A DNA stretch of 64,000 nt from Marvania coccoides (lineage: Eukaryota > Chlorophyta > Trebouxiophyceae > Chlorellales > Chlorellaceae), in contig OY978097.1 of NCBI GenBank assembly GCA_963854735.1, positions 2,046,001-2,110,000 on the forward strand, in the 5' to 3' direction. The position numbers and the translations under genes are program-made. Below are positions 22,701 to 32,691 of this stretch, piece by piece. Below the pieces are notes generated by a model. That model searched no databases and had not been told where the DNA came from. It saw nothing but the letters and a program-made list of their open reading frames with translations. Each line of letters starts with the position of its first letter. Position 1 is the stretch's first letter.

Positions 22701-24002
22701 GTCGTGTGCCTCAGCCAGCTCCGCCAGCTTGGCAGCCAGCGGGACGGCCACGGGGGTCTTGCCCACGCTCTTTGGCGCGCTGGCGGAGCGCCGGCGGGTG
22801 CTGCGCGCAGAGCCAGCCACGACAGGCGTTCCCTCACCATCAACCAACCCAGCGGCGCCCTGCGCCCACTGCGCAAACGCCATGGTGCTGTCGGCGTCAA
22901 TATCCACCGCATGTTCGCCGTCCATGGTGAAGGGCAGTGCCATGGTGACGTCCCGGGCAACGCCTTCCGGCGTGCCCTCCACTACCGCCGTGAACCGCAC
23001 GCTCTTCTTGGTTTTCTGAGCGGTGCTGGGAGGCGCGGCGGCAGGGGTCCTGGCGGGGGTCTTTGCAGCAGCCAGTGCGTTGGAAATCATCTCCGCAACC
23101 AGCTTTGCAGCGACATCACGAGCCTCCAAATCCTCTTCCTCCTCGTTCTCTGCTGCCTCTGCAACTTCCTCCTCTTCAGCATCCAAGGGAGCAGTGTGCT
23201 GCTGCTCCTCCACGGCCTCCTCGTTGGCCTGCTCCTCATCAGCCAGCATGCCATCGTCCTCAGGGAATTCCCCAAGGTCAGGGATGGCCTCGGTCTTCTC
23301 CAGCGCAAATGGCAGTGCCTCCTCCGGCTGGGCAGCGACCTTGGGTGGGGGCGGCGGCATGCGCGCCGCGTCGCTGTTGGGCTCTTTCTTTGCCGACACA
23401 GGAGCGGCGGCAGCCTCGGCATTGAGGGCGGACAGGGGCGGGCGGTTGTTGCCGTTCACCACCACGGTGTCCTGGTTGCCGTGGAACAGAAACAGGCGAG
23501 TGCGACCCTCCAGGTGCACCTCGATCTTGTCTCCGGTAGAGAGCTCCACAGGGGACAGCACGGGCTGCCCGTTCACGCTCACAGGCTCGCGGCCCAGAGA
23601 TGAGATGAACACCTGCGATGAAGGTCGTTGGGGAGGACCGGGGTGAGGGGCAGGTTGTTGGATACGACAATTGTGTTGCAAACAATATGAGGGTGTAAAG
23701 GATTGGCACCAGGCCTCACCGCGCCGTTGTTCTCGATGAAAAGCTCGCAGTGCTTGCGAGAAATTTCCTTATTGGTGATGCGGATGTCGCACGCATGATC
23801 CCTACATCAACAATATCAATGTTGTGAATTAATACACAGGCCTTCCCATCCAGCGGGCGCCCATCAACCTCAGACATGCCCAACAACTGCAAAAAGATGC
23901 GTACCGCCCGATCAGCACACAGCGCTTGTCCAGCGGGAACTCCAGCTCGGATTTTCCGTCCTTGCCCTGGATAAGCAGCTTGCCATAAGGCTCAACTTCC
24001 AT
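19775..24002 (-). CDS. FHA + repeat + PHD-finger nuclear protein, Ki-67-like layout, 1299 aa
   Basis: Exons 24002-23905, 23801-23720, 23612-20248 and 20129-19775 join in phase. Residues 1-105 form an FHA phosphothreonine-binding domain (VLIGR...ISRKHCELFIENNGAVFI...EPVSVNG). KTKKSVRF at about 260-267 fits the PP1-docking RVxF rule. Four copies of a 27-residue unit, of the form LAxKLAELAEEHDVxFELPx(D)FMxWTP, sit at about 352, 425, 528 and 656. Dozens of TP sites and H1-like AKTPATAKKTP tracts follow. Then comes a coiled coil (LQSKLERGRVVQLAQQMRGL) with acidic runs, and a C4HC3 PHD finger at about 1140-1187 (CHKC, CDGC, HLAC, CTEC). The tail is Lys/Ala-rich. PHD fingers read histone tails, so a chromatin role is likely. 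The Ki-67 comparison is inference. Confidence 0.85.
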
Positions 24003-25160
24003 CGTGGGATTGGTTATTCAGTCGCCAGGCCGGCTAAAATCGTGACAATCGTTGCACCGCACTAGTGTTTTATAAAAGCTTCAGTATACAACACGCTATT
24101 GTTATTTTTAAATAAATAAATAATACATTTTATGGACAAAACCAGAATTGCCCAACGGTCTCAACAACAACTCTACTTTCTTTTTAAGGAGCTTCGAAGC
24201 TCACAAAATGGCGCACAAGGAGCTCTCTCCAGAGCGGCTCGATGCAAATCTTATTCTTCTGCCGCAAGCTCCTTGCTTTAACCCTCTTCCAGCACCTGCA
24301 CCGTGGCTCTTTTTGCGCTGGCCTGTAGTCCAGCACTTCTTCCGCCAAAGTTCAGCTGCTGGGGAATCATTTACTTTGATGTAATCTGAAGTCGTTTCCA
24401 GCAATCGTTGAATGAAAAGTCTCACACGCTGCTTTGAAGAGAAAGAAGAGGATAAAAAGAGAAATAAAAAACATGGAAAACGGCTTGCTGCAAAGTATTT
24501 ATTCACACTTCTTCGAGGATTAAAAATTAATAGACAAAAGCCACTTAATCGAAATTATGAGAGGCGGCTAACGCTTTCGGCGGCCTCTGCTGCTGAAAGA
24601 CAAGAGAACAGCAGGAGGCACTCCAGAAAGAAGCTGCCCACCTCTGCCAATGACAATGGTTTATTATTGTTGGAGGTGCCAAGTGAATATACTAGCTTGA
24701 GAAATCTACCTAATGCAGTCAGAAGAAGGGGGTGAAGGTTATCATGAAATCTAATTTTGGAAATGGTCCTAAATAACAGGGAAAAGAGCATTTATTTATC
24801 TCACATTGACAGACGCACAATTAAAACGTGGGCGGAGAAGGACATGGAAAAATAATTTTTGCGCCAGCCCTGGCGCACACACAAAAAAAAAAAAAAAAAT
24901 ATACGGAGTGAAAAAGATAGATATAAAGCTGCTTGAAAGAAAGAGATATATAAACCATACGCACAGGAACAAGTCGCTCCACTAGAAACCTGCTCTATGT
25001 AGCGTATCCTCATAAATTTCACTTCTATCTAACCTAACTAACTATAGACTCCTGAAAAGCTAGGTCCTAAAACGTCAATACGGGGTGAAGGACATCGACA
25101 AGAGCCCAAAACCCCTACAATCCCTAGTTATTCGTTTATTGCTCCTCGCTGCCAACTCGC
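24003..25160. other. Spacer, 1.16 kb, with one short candidate ORF
   Basis: AT-rich, with an A17 run at 24883-24899. One stretch at 24208-24384 (+) reads as a 58-codon ORF from an ATG (MAHKELSPERLDANLILLPQ), with better codon use than its surroundings. It has no recognisable domain and could be a stray exon. The remainder shows nothing. Confidence 0.35.
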
Positions 25161-26311
25161 TCACTGCCGCACGCTCAAAAGGTCCGACAGCGCCGTCCTG
25201 AGCTTGCGCCCGAAGCCGCCTAGCCGCCGCGGCCGGTCGAGGGTCTGCAGCCCCACGTCGCTGCCCCCCGCAAACAGCATCCCTCCGCCCCCACCGTCCA
25301 TCGACTCTGGCGTCTCCGCCGGCAAACTCTCTGTGTCCATCGCCGATGGTGTTTGGAAGGAGGTCGCTCTGGCCAGGCCAAAGGGAGACTGTGGTGTGGT
25401 GGGGGCGCCCGCCATGCCGTCGGAGCTGTTGCCGGACGCAGAGCGGGTGGGGGAGGCGGGGGTCATTCGGCGGGCGGCAGACACTGAAGCGCAGTGCACA
25501 GCGGCGTCGTACGCGCCAGGGCCCTGCAGCGTGAGCAGTGAGCCGGCGTCCGGGACTGTGGGCTCGTCGCAAGTGAAGGTGATGTTGAGTTCAGACTCCT
25601 CTGGCAGGTTGAACGCCCGGCGGATGGCCTCGGTGAAGAGGCGGTAGCCGTCTGGCCCTGGCTTCACCTCGAAGCTGTACGTGCGGCCGTCGAAGTTGAC
25701 GTTCATCACTGCGGGGGCATTTTTGCCGCTCTGCGGGGTCAGCGCGGCCTTCCAGTCGGGCAGCTGGCCGTCACAAAACTCGCAAAATTGCTCTTTTCTG
25801 CGCAGCGGGGGGGGGGGGGGGGAGGGGGGGGGGGTTGTCGAATGTAACGTTGCTGATTAGAAGGGAGGCGTGCATTCTGAATGCCTCAAATTCCCTCCTC
25901 ACCTTGTTCCAGCGGACTGCAGCTGCCAGCGTGCCAGGCACTTTGGGTGGGCGGCTCTGCAGGGCGAAACGAATGGAGGGTGAAAAGGGGCAGCCACGAC
26001 GCGCGGGAACCGCATCAGCAGCGTGTTTGGGCGTTTCTTAAAGCTTGAACACGCCCTGGCTCTATCAAAGTTTGTCTCAAAAACTTGAATCAGTGCGTGT
26101 ACGATCACCACCCACCTCGGGCATTTGCATGGGAAGACGAGTTCGCCGCCAGAATCCAAGCAAATCCAGCACAGGTGTCCATCCTGAACGAAGAACGCGA
26201 GAAAGATTAGACTGGAGGAAGAGGGGCGATGCGATGCAAACAAGCCCCCACCCCGTTAAAAGGCAACCCAGGGGACAGGGCACAGCCCTGGGGCACTGAG
26301 GTGACCGCCAT
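25161..26311 (-). CDS. RING-CH (RINGv) E3-type zinc-finger protein, 272 aa
   Basis: Exons 26183-26116, 25956-25903 and 25797-25161 join in phase; a first exon 26311-26252 (20 codons) is likely but less sure. The zinc ligands are split over three exons and assemble as C25-C28...C39-C41...H46-C49...C66-C69 (CWIC, CKC, HPKC, CEFC), the C4HC3 order of RING-CH ubiquitin ligases. After it comes an 80-residue folded-looking segment (VNFDGRTYSFEVKPGPDGYR, ELNITFTCDEP, GAYDAAVHCA) that reads like a PB1 or ubiquitin-like fold, then a disordered Ser/Thr-Pro tail. There is no membrane segment, unlike most MARCH proteins. The last intron carries a G16-A-G11 tract (plus strand). Confidence 0.75.
25807..25834. 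repeat. G16-A-G11 homopolymer tract inside an intron
   Basis: On the plus strand 16 Gs, one A and 11 Gs. On the transcribed minus strand it is a C-rich polypyrimidine tract just before the 3' splice site of the RING-CH gene. It could form a G-quadruplex and is likely to vary in length. Confidence 0.9.
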
Positions 26312-26939
26312 CAAGTTGCCACCAGCCCCAGAGCTGGACTAGGTTGCATTTTTTTTATTCAAGGGGAAAGATTGTTCAAGCCACTTGCCTCGCTTAGAGA
26401 GGAGCCGCTGCTTCTCTCGACTTTAGTGCCCGCAGCCACTGCATTGATGCTGTGGTTTGCTAGTGTAGTGAACTTGGCGTGGGTCTCCATTGTTCTGGGG
26501 AGAGAGATTTATTTTTTGTATTATCAATCCGCCCAGTTCCTAAACCTAGAGCCAGCCCAACTGGGCTCTCAAGCAAGTAATAGTACTATAAATTTTTAAA
26601 ATGAGTGCAAATGGCTGCCTCTCGCGAGAAGGAGAAGCAAAAGCAGGATTTTTTTCTTTTTTCTTTTTTGGCGTGGTCTCTTCTTCTTTTTCGTGGAAAC
26701 CAACGCAGCCCCATAGTTAATTAAATACAAACAAAATTAATGGTTTTGTAGGGCGCCGGTGATCCCCGAAATCCATGAAATTATAGGATTTCATTTTTGT
26801 TTTGTTTATACAATTGTTGGAGGAAGCTACAACACAAATTATCGCCATAAACCGGAGGTTGTGTCATTTAATCACACATCAGGAAGGGTGGCACGACTCT
26901 CCGGAACTTCTAGACTTTGATACAAGGTTACGGACAAAA
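26312..26939. other. Divergent spacer, 628 bp
   Basis: Lies between the outward-facing starts of the RING-CH and CBM48 genes, so it holds both promoters. T-rich runs occur near 26647-26670. An open frame continuing upstream of 26940 has no ATG and AT-rich codons. Confidence 0.5.
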
Positions 26940-28752
26940 ATGGCAGGAATACCAAGCTCCCAGCGAGGCAAATCCCCGTGTGTGGTGGCTCTGAAAAGTC
27001 CCTCCACCGCGCTGGCTGTCCGCAGGATCCAAATAGTGCGCACCCTGGAGCTGCGCCTCAGCAGGGCTGTGTCGCGAAGGAGGCCTCGCCCCGCCCAACG
27101 ACGCCCCCCGAGCACGCTGTCTGCCCCCGTGTGCTTCGTGGGCACCCTGGTAGACATCCTGCACGGCGGAACCCCGCCCATGGAGCCTTCAGAAGGGCTC
27201 TCCATCGTGCCTGGCTGGCTGGCATGGCCACTGCCCTTCTCCTCAATCCCCAGCTCAGCGGAGGAAAAGAAGACAGCCAGGCGGCAGGCGCTGGCGCAAC
27301 GCGTGCAGCGGATGATGGGCGCCGCCCGCGGGGAGGGCGTCATCGAGCTGCCTCTGCCGCCTGGCACTTCCCCCAAAGAAAGAGAAGAGGTGGTGATGGT
27401 GCCCACAGGCGGGCAGCTGGCGCACGATCCCGTGCTGGCTGCCGCGGGGCTGAACAACGCGATTCCCTTTTCCGTGAGGGAGGAGGCGGCAGCAGCGGCG
27501 GCAGCGGCAGCGGCAGAAGCCAAGCAGCCCCCAGTGCCGCCAGCTGCGGAGGCGCGCGTGGTCCTGCCCTGGCTGTTAACAGCTGCAGGCAAGCTCGGTA
27601 AGTCGATAATCTCAAGGAAAAAACACTCTTTCCTTCCTTCCCTGCATTAGAAACTAAAGTCTGCCGTCGCCCCTTCCTTCCCTCGCTTCTCCCTTTTCTT
27701 CAGACGAGGCCTGCGCCGAGTCGCTGGCCTCCCGGCTCGCGCTGTCCAGGCTGCAGGTTTTAGACCTCTCCAAGATGGTGGTGGCCCAACAAACGCTCCT
27801 CAAAATCACCAACGCGGTGGCGGTGGCTGTTGACTCCTCCCTCCCCCCCAGGCGGCTCTTTGACGAAGTCATGTGGGTGGGGCCTCGCACTCTGCCCGGC
27901 CCCGCCGTCGCCGCAGCCGCCTCGCTTCACCGCCTTGCCCACCGCTGCGGCGGCGCCGCCGGCGGACTGCCCCCCATCGGCGGCACCGCAGCCGTGCTCA
28001 CGTACCACCCGCAGGACGCAGAAATCGCCGCAGAGGCACTCGCGCTGTACCTCCACCTCTACCAGCACTTTGACGCGAAGGCCGCCGCGGCCGCCGCGGC
28101 AGCTGCCCTGCAGCTGCGCCACCCGCCGTCGCTCTCCACGCTCGAGGCTGGGGTGGAGGAGATGGCGGCGTGCGGCAAGGGATGGCACCAGCGCGTTGTC
28201 TTGGAGTGGCCCTACTCTGGAGGGAGGGTGGAGGCAGCGGGAGATGTGGTGGGCGGCTGGGAAAACGTCGCCCCGCTGGCGTTCAACGTGCGACACCGCA
28301 AGTGGCGCATTCAGCTGTGGGGCCTCCCCCCGGGGCTGTACTCGTTCAAGTTCATCGTGGATGGGCGATGGTGCACCGACATTGCTGCCCCGTCTGAGGT
28401 GGATTCCTTCGGGAACACCAACAACCTGGTGCTGGTGCCTGGGTGCGTGCCAGCGGGGGCCACAGCGGCAGCGGTGGATGAAGGGGATGGCATGGCTGCT
28501 GGCATGCCGCTGCTGACAGACGGCGTTGGGGCGGCGCAGGGGGCCGGCGGAAACAACCTGCCGCTGCCTGCCGCAGGCGCCGTGGCGCTGCCCAGCAGGG
28601 AGGCGCAGCAGACGGGCGCGGAGGTGCTGGTGACGCCCAAGGAGCGGATTCGGTTGGCGCGGTTTGGGGCAGCGATCATGGCGTACTACAACAAGGCAGG
28701 GCGAAGACCAGGCTCCCGGTCGTCCAGGGATGGCCGCAGAGGCAGGCCGTGA
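26940..28752 (+). CDS. CBM48 (AMPK glycogen-binding) protein, non-catalytic, 568 aa
   Basis: Exons 26940-27597 and 27704-28752. Near residues 390-470 is a CBM48/AMPK-beta-type module: RVEAAGDVVGGWENVAPLAF, then WRIQLWGLPPGLYSFKFIVD, GRWCTDIAAPSEVDSFGNTNN. The Trp and Lys positions typical for glucan contact are kept. The preceding 380 residues are Ala/Pro/Arg-rich with amphipathic helices and no enzyme motif; the N-terminus (QRGKSPCVVALKSPSTALAV) could be a plastid transit peptide. Plants use similar non-catalytic CBM48 proteins as scaffolds in starch synthesis (PTST family, FLO6), but I cannot assign this one to a named group. The start could lie in an upstream exon. Confidence 0.72.
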
Positions 28753-29520
28753 GAATGAAAATAGCAGCTGCTGCAGATGCGTTGAGTGTTTTTGTTTCAG
28801 TTTTGTTTTTGTGTTAACTGGACTTCAGGGAGTGTACATTGTCGAGTAAATGGGGGAACTTGAGCAGCCACAAGGAAGTTCACGCGTTTTATGAGTTATT
28901 AATGAAATAATTATGATGATATATATTGCAAAGCATACAGTTTTAGTTTTCCGTTATAAAATGTCTGCACTGTGAATCATGCAAACAGTTTTTTATTTTT
29001 GTTGAAAAATAAGATTGAGACTTAATATCCTCGGTGCTTGGCGGGCATATGAAAAAAACAGCTTGGAATCATATATAGGGGCCTGCTGCTGCAGCACTGC
29101 TGGACTTGCGAGCCTCAACGAGCAGCTTGCACGCGACTTGGTGCTTTTGCTTCTTCCATGCAATTCGAAGGCACTCTGGCGAGGAAAAACAATGTCTTGG
29201 ATTCAGCGGGGACGCTTTTCCACGCTGGAAAATGGAAAGAGAGTGCAAAGTGGCTGAGAGAGGGTGGAAAGAACTTGGTGGCAAGACGCTGGAATGGAGA
29301 AAATGGGGCAACAACGGTGATTTGTGTAGAGAAATTGGCAATAGAGCTCAACCATTAAAGGCGGGGTGAAGGGTAAAATAGAATCGAGAAGGGTGGGAAT
29401 TTAACCTAATCGACCAGGATTTCGGCAGCGAGGTATCGAGAGTAGCAGCAACCTGGGTTGCGCTTCAGAATTAAAGTTTAAACCCTGTAATGTATGTATG
29501 TATGTATGTAGTCGAAGTTC
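28753..29520. other. AT-rich spacer with a TATG microsatellite
   Basis: Non-coding spacer after the CBM48 gene. A (TATG)n microsatellite of about five units lies at 29491-29509. Short frames have no domain. Confidence 0.5.
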
Positions 29521-29604
29521 AAAAAAAAAAAAAAAAAAAAAAAGACCCCAAGGGGGATGACTGAAGGGACATTAAATTGCCCCTATAGAAAGGGGGGGTG
29601 AAGT
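29521..29604 (+). repeat. Poly(A) run plus 56-bp dispersed repeat, copy 1
   Basis: An A23 run (29521-29543) is followed at 29549-29604 by a 56-bp unit starting CAAGGGGGATGACTGAAGGG and ending AAAGGGGGGGTGAAGT. The same unit occurs in reverse orientation at 43654-43709 with three differences in 56 and again has an A-rich tract on the same side. The middle (GGGacatTAAATTGCCCC here) is a small imperfect inverted repeat. The family is unknown to me. Confidence 0.75.
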
Positions 29605-29949
29605 CATGAGACGATCCGTGCTTGCTAAGTCAAATTCTCAAGTTCAAGAAAAAGAAACGAAGAAAAAAATCACAGCAAATATGAAGGAACGACCTATCTA
29701 TTGTTTTCCGAACTGCGAAGGTGTGTTCGAATATTCCATTGCACACACAGTGTCTGCGTCGTACTCAGCCAGCCCTAACAGAAGTGCTGAGATCATAGTT
29801 TGAAAATTAAAACAAAAACCGTAAACTCCAAGCTTTTAAAACCGGATTCTAAGCGGGAATAACATAAATAATTAAATAACAAATTGAATGGTCGAAGAAG
29901 TGCAGGGCTTTTTGCGTCAGATCACCCAAAAATAAATTCAACAAGAACT
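29605..29949. other. Spacer after the dispersed repeat
   Basis: AT-rich, with a weak continuation of similarity to the other copy for about 20 bp (shared CGATCC). The rest is the presumed promoter of the HNH gene. Confidence 0.4.
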
Positions 29950-31051
29950 ATGCTGCGTTCAACGAGCATTTTCTGTGCAGCTCGGGCTCCTGCATCCGCT
30001 CGGGCTGTATTTGCGCAAGCAGATCACCCTCGCAGGAATAAGTAGGTCTTGGATCATGTTTTTACCTTTTTAATTTTTTCTTCTCTTTCCCTGTCGATTC
30101 CCTTCACAGCCCCTCACTTCCTCACTTTCTATTTCTTTTCACAGAGCCCCTCACTCACGAGCGCGGACCGTCAAGGGTGAGCGCAGCGTCTTCAGCAGCA
30201 GCTTCACGGCTGCTTCCGTCTCCGCTGATGCTGCCACTCCCATCTCTGAACAAGATGAAGACCTACCTCACAGGGCCCTCTCTGTGCTGTCTCGTTACCG
30301 TGCTCTCGTGCTTGACTCCGCGTACCGCCCCATCGACGTGGTCAACTGGCAGCGTGCCATTACGTTGGATATTTTGCAAAAGGCAGACGTGCTGGAGTAC
30401 TATCAAATGACGATATCGTCAGTCTCTGAGGAGGTAAGGGGAGGGAATATTTGGATTAAACAATTATTAGCGACAATGAGGGGAACAAAGAAAATTTTTT
30501 GGCTGATAAAAATTGCTGGTCTATTTCTGCAGTGGTACCTGCCGGCAGTGATTCGCGCGCGGTGGTACGGCTCGAACTCCAATGCCGGCCGGGTGGCGCT
30601 CAGCCGTCGCAACATCCTCATCCGCGACAAGTTCAGCTGCGTGTACTGCGGCGCCAGCAAAGGCGCCCACCTGACTCTGGACCACGTAAGAAAAGAAATA
30701 ACGAGTAGCACACAGCAGTGCTACTGCTATTGCCAGTCTAGTTTCACGAGTGAAAGGACAAATCAAACGCATCGTTGTCACCCATTTAGTTTAATCGCTG
30801 TGCTGCAGGTCACTCCCGCCAGCAAGGGCGGCGGCAACTCCTGGGCCAACCTGGTGACGGCGTGCGCCCCGTGCAACCACAAAAAGGGCAGCAAAACGCT
30901 GAAAGAGCTCAAGTGGAAGCTGAAGAGGGAGCCCCGGGAGCCGTCGCCGTTTGAGCTGGACTTGGTATTGGCCAGCATCGGCGCTGGGACGCTGGCCCAG
31001 GTGCTGGAGCAGCACCCCGAGTGGACCAACTACCTTATCTACCACAAATAA
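29950..31051 (+). CDS. HNH endonuclease family protein, probably plastid, 258 aa
   Basis: Exons 29950-30041, 30145-30433, 30533-30685 and 30809-31051 join in phase. The first exon (MLRSTSIFCAARAPASARAV) looks like an organelle transit peptide. The HNH core is complete: CVYC, then LTLDHVTP, then GGGNSWANLVTACAPCNHKK, with paired CxxC zinc ligands around the DH and N-H residues. The upstream block (LVLDSAYRPIDVVNWQRAIT) is typical of the cyanobacterial/plant lineage of stand-alone HNH proteins. HNH domains nick or cut nucleic acids; the in vivo substrate of this lineage is not clear to me. The gene is intact, with no sign of a mobile intron around it. Confidence 0.88.
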
Positions 31052-31679
31052 CGCGCAAAACAATACCCCTTTTGTATTCAGGAGCTTTGATGAAGTACGA
31101 TTCGACAAACGGTTTTCCCCCTTCCCAAACATTTTCCTACCCTCCACTTCTTTTATTTTCTCTTTTGTTCTGTTGTTGTATCTTTAAAGTGTCTCAATAT
31201 CATCGCCTTCGCGCGCCCCTTTTTGTTCTTTCCTACTGAATTGATGAATCCCCTAAAAAGAATTCTTCAAGAACCCGCCTCTGTTGTTTCTTTTTGGTCG
31301 GCCGCTCGCTCGATTGGTGAGCGGAGCCGACGTGGCCGACGTGCCCTTTCCTTTTCACAATTTTTTCTTTTGTTTTACTACCGCAGCTGAGGCTGGCTGC
31401 TGTTCTCACGGTCTTCCCTGCATGGGGAGCCCCTCCCGACCTTCTTTCTTGTTTCATTTTACTACTAAGAATAATTGTACAAAACCAATCAATCAATGAA
31501 TTGTAAAATATTTTTTCCTCCATAAAAAAATGCAGCATTTTTTCCTGCAGATTTTTTCCTCTGCCCGCTGCTGCTCCAATAATTTCAATAATATTAATGC
31601 GTTCAATTGGGGGGGGGGAATGTGCGTATTACTGCTGTTTTGTTGGGATCACGCGCTCAGGCGTCGATCACTCCGCCGC
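31052..31679. other. Convergent spacer, 628 bp
   Basis: T-rich 3' regions of the HNH and ferredoxin genes. A G9 run lies at about 31610-31618. Nothing else. Confidence 0.5.
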
Positions 31680-32464
31680 TCATTTCGCTTCCCACGCCTC
31701 GCCCATGAGCGGCTCAACATTCTTGCCTCCGATGTGCCCTGTGGCGCCCTTCCACTCGCACACCCCCAGGCTGTACCCCCAGTCCGACTGGGTCTCGATG
31801 GCCACAGTGTCGGTGACGGGGCGGGACATGCACAGCAGCGTCATGCCCTGGGCCTGCTCCTCTTCAGACATCACAAAAGAAAGATCGGGGACCTATAGTG
31901 GGCGCAGAGAGGAGCGGGAAGGAGGGTCAGTCAGGATTGTTTGAAAACTGTAGATATTAGAGAGCCAAGCATGTGTATTTAAGAGAGGTCCATGCACAAC
32001 TTAATATATTTAAAAAAAACCAATAAAAAACTCGCATCGCTCTGGTCGATCTCTCCCTCAACGACGCGCCCCACGCAGGCGCCGCAGATGCCACCGCGGC
32101 ATGTGAATGGCAGCTCCAGCCCTGCGTCCAGGCCAGAGTCCAATATGTAGGTATCCTGCAATGAAGGGGAAGGGGGGAAAATGGCGGTGAAAAAAAATCA
32201 GAGGCATTTATTACAAGTGTTTTGTTGAGTTGTCCCTACCTTTCGTGCTTCAACTTCTATCCGCAGGCCATTTGCGCCCAGGAAGGCGATTGTGGACATG
32301 CCCTCCACTTCTTTAACTCTGTTTTCTCCAGCGGTGACTACAATCTTGTCCCTGCAGAATTCCAGGTCCTCTGCGCGAACAGCGACGGATGTCCGCCTTG
32401 ACCTGACCTCCACCCTAGCCTTTGTGGCCAAGGAAGGCTGTGCCTTGACGAAGCAGTTGTTCAT
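31680..32464 (-). CDS. Plastid 2Fe-2S ferredoxin, FdC2-like with C-terminal extension, 185 aa
   Basis: Exons 32464-32240, 32155-32036 and 31892-31680. The N-terminus ([20 protein letters not shown]) is a transit peptide. The iron-sulfur ligands are Cys94, Cys99, Cys102 (CRGGICGAC) and Cys136 (TLLCMSRP). About 50 residues follow the last cysteine ([20 protein letters not shown]), an extension characteristic of the FdC2 type and absent from photosynthetic PetF. Such ferredoxins carry electrons in the stroma but are not the main acceptor of photosystem I. The second intron has a GC donor (gcgagt at 32035), the only choice that keeps the last exon in frame. The start faces the AKR2-like gene 227 bp away. 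Confidence 0.88.
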
Positions 32465-32691
32465 TGGGAAAAAAAGTAATTGAAAAAAAAAATGTGTAGG
32501 TTTCGCGGCTTTCCCTCGTCTTTCCAAAGTACAGATTTGTAGAGAGTTTGCAAATTTTCGTAAGAAATAATATGTTTAAATCTGAATGATTGGGCGAGAT
32601 TTATCTTGAACTTATCTAAGCCCATTTCGCAGCCATTTCGCTGCATTTTTAAATATTTTTAGATAATACGCAATAAAAATAGTCCATTAAG

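Noticed and set aside
21001..23019. 672-codon plus-strand frame
   Set aside because: Antisense of the Ala/Pro/Thr repeats of the FHA/PHD gene, which has spliced, domain-supported exons.
26802..26939. 5' extension of the CBM48 gene
   Set aside because: No ATG, AT-rich codons; the first ATG is at 26940.
29950..31051. HNH gene as a homing endonuclease or mobile intron
   Set aside because: It has its own transit peptide and four exons; no group I/II intron core seen around it.
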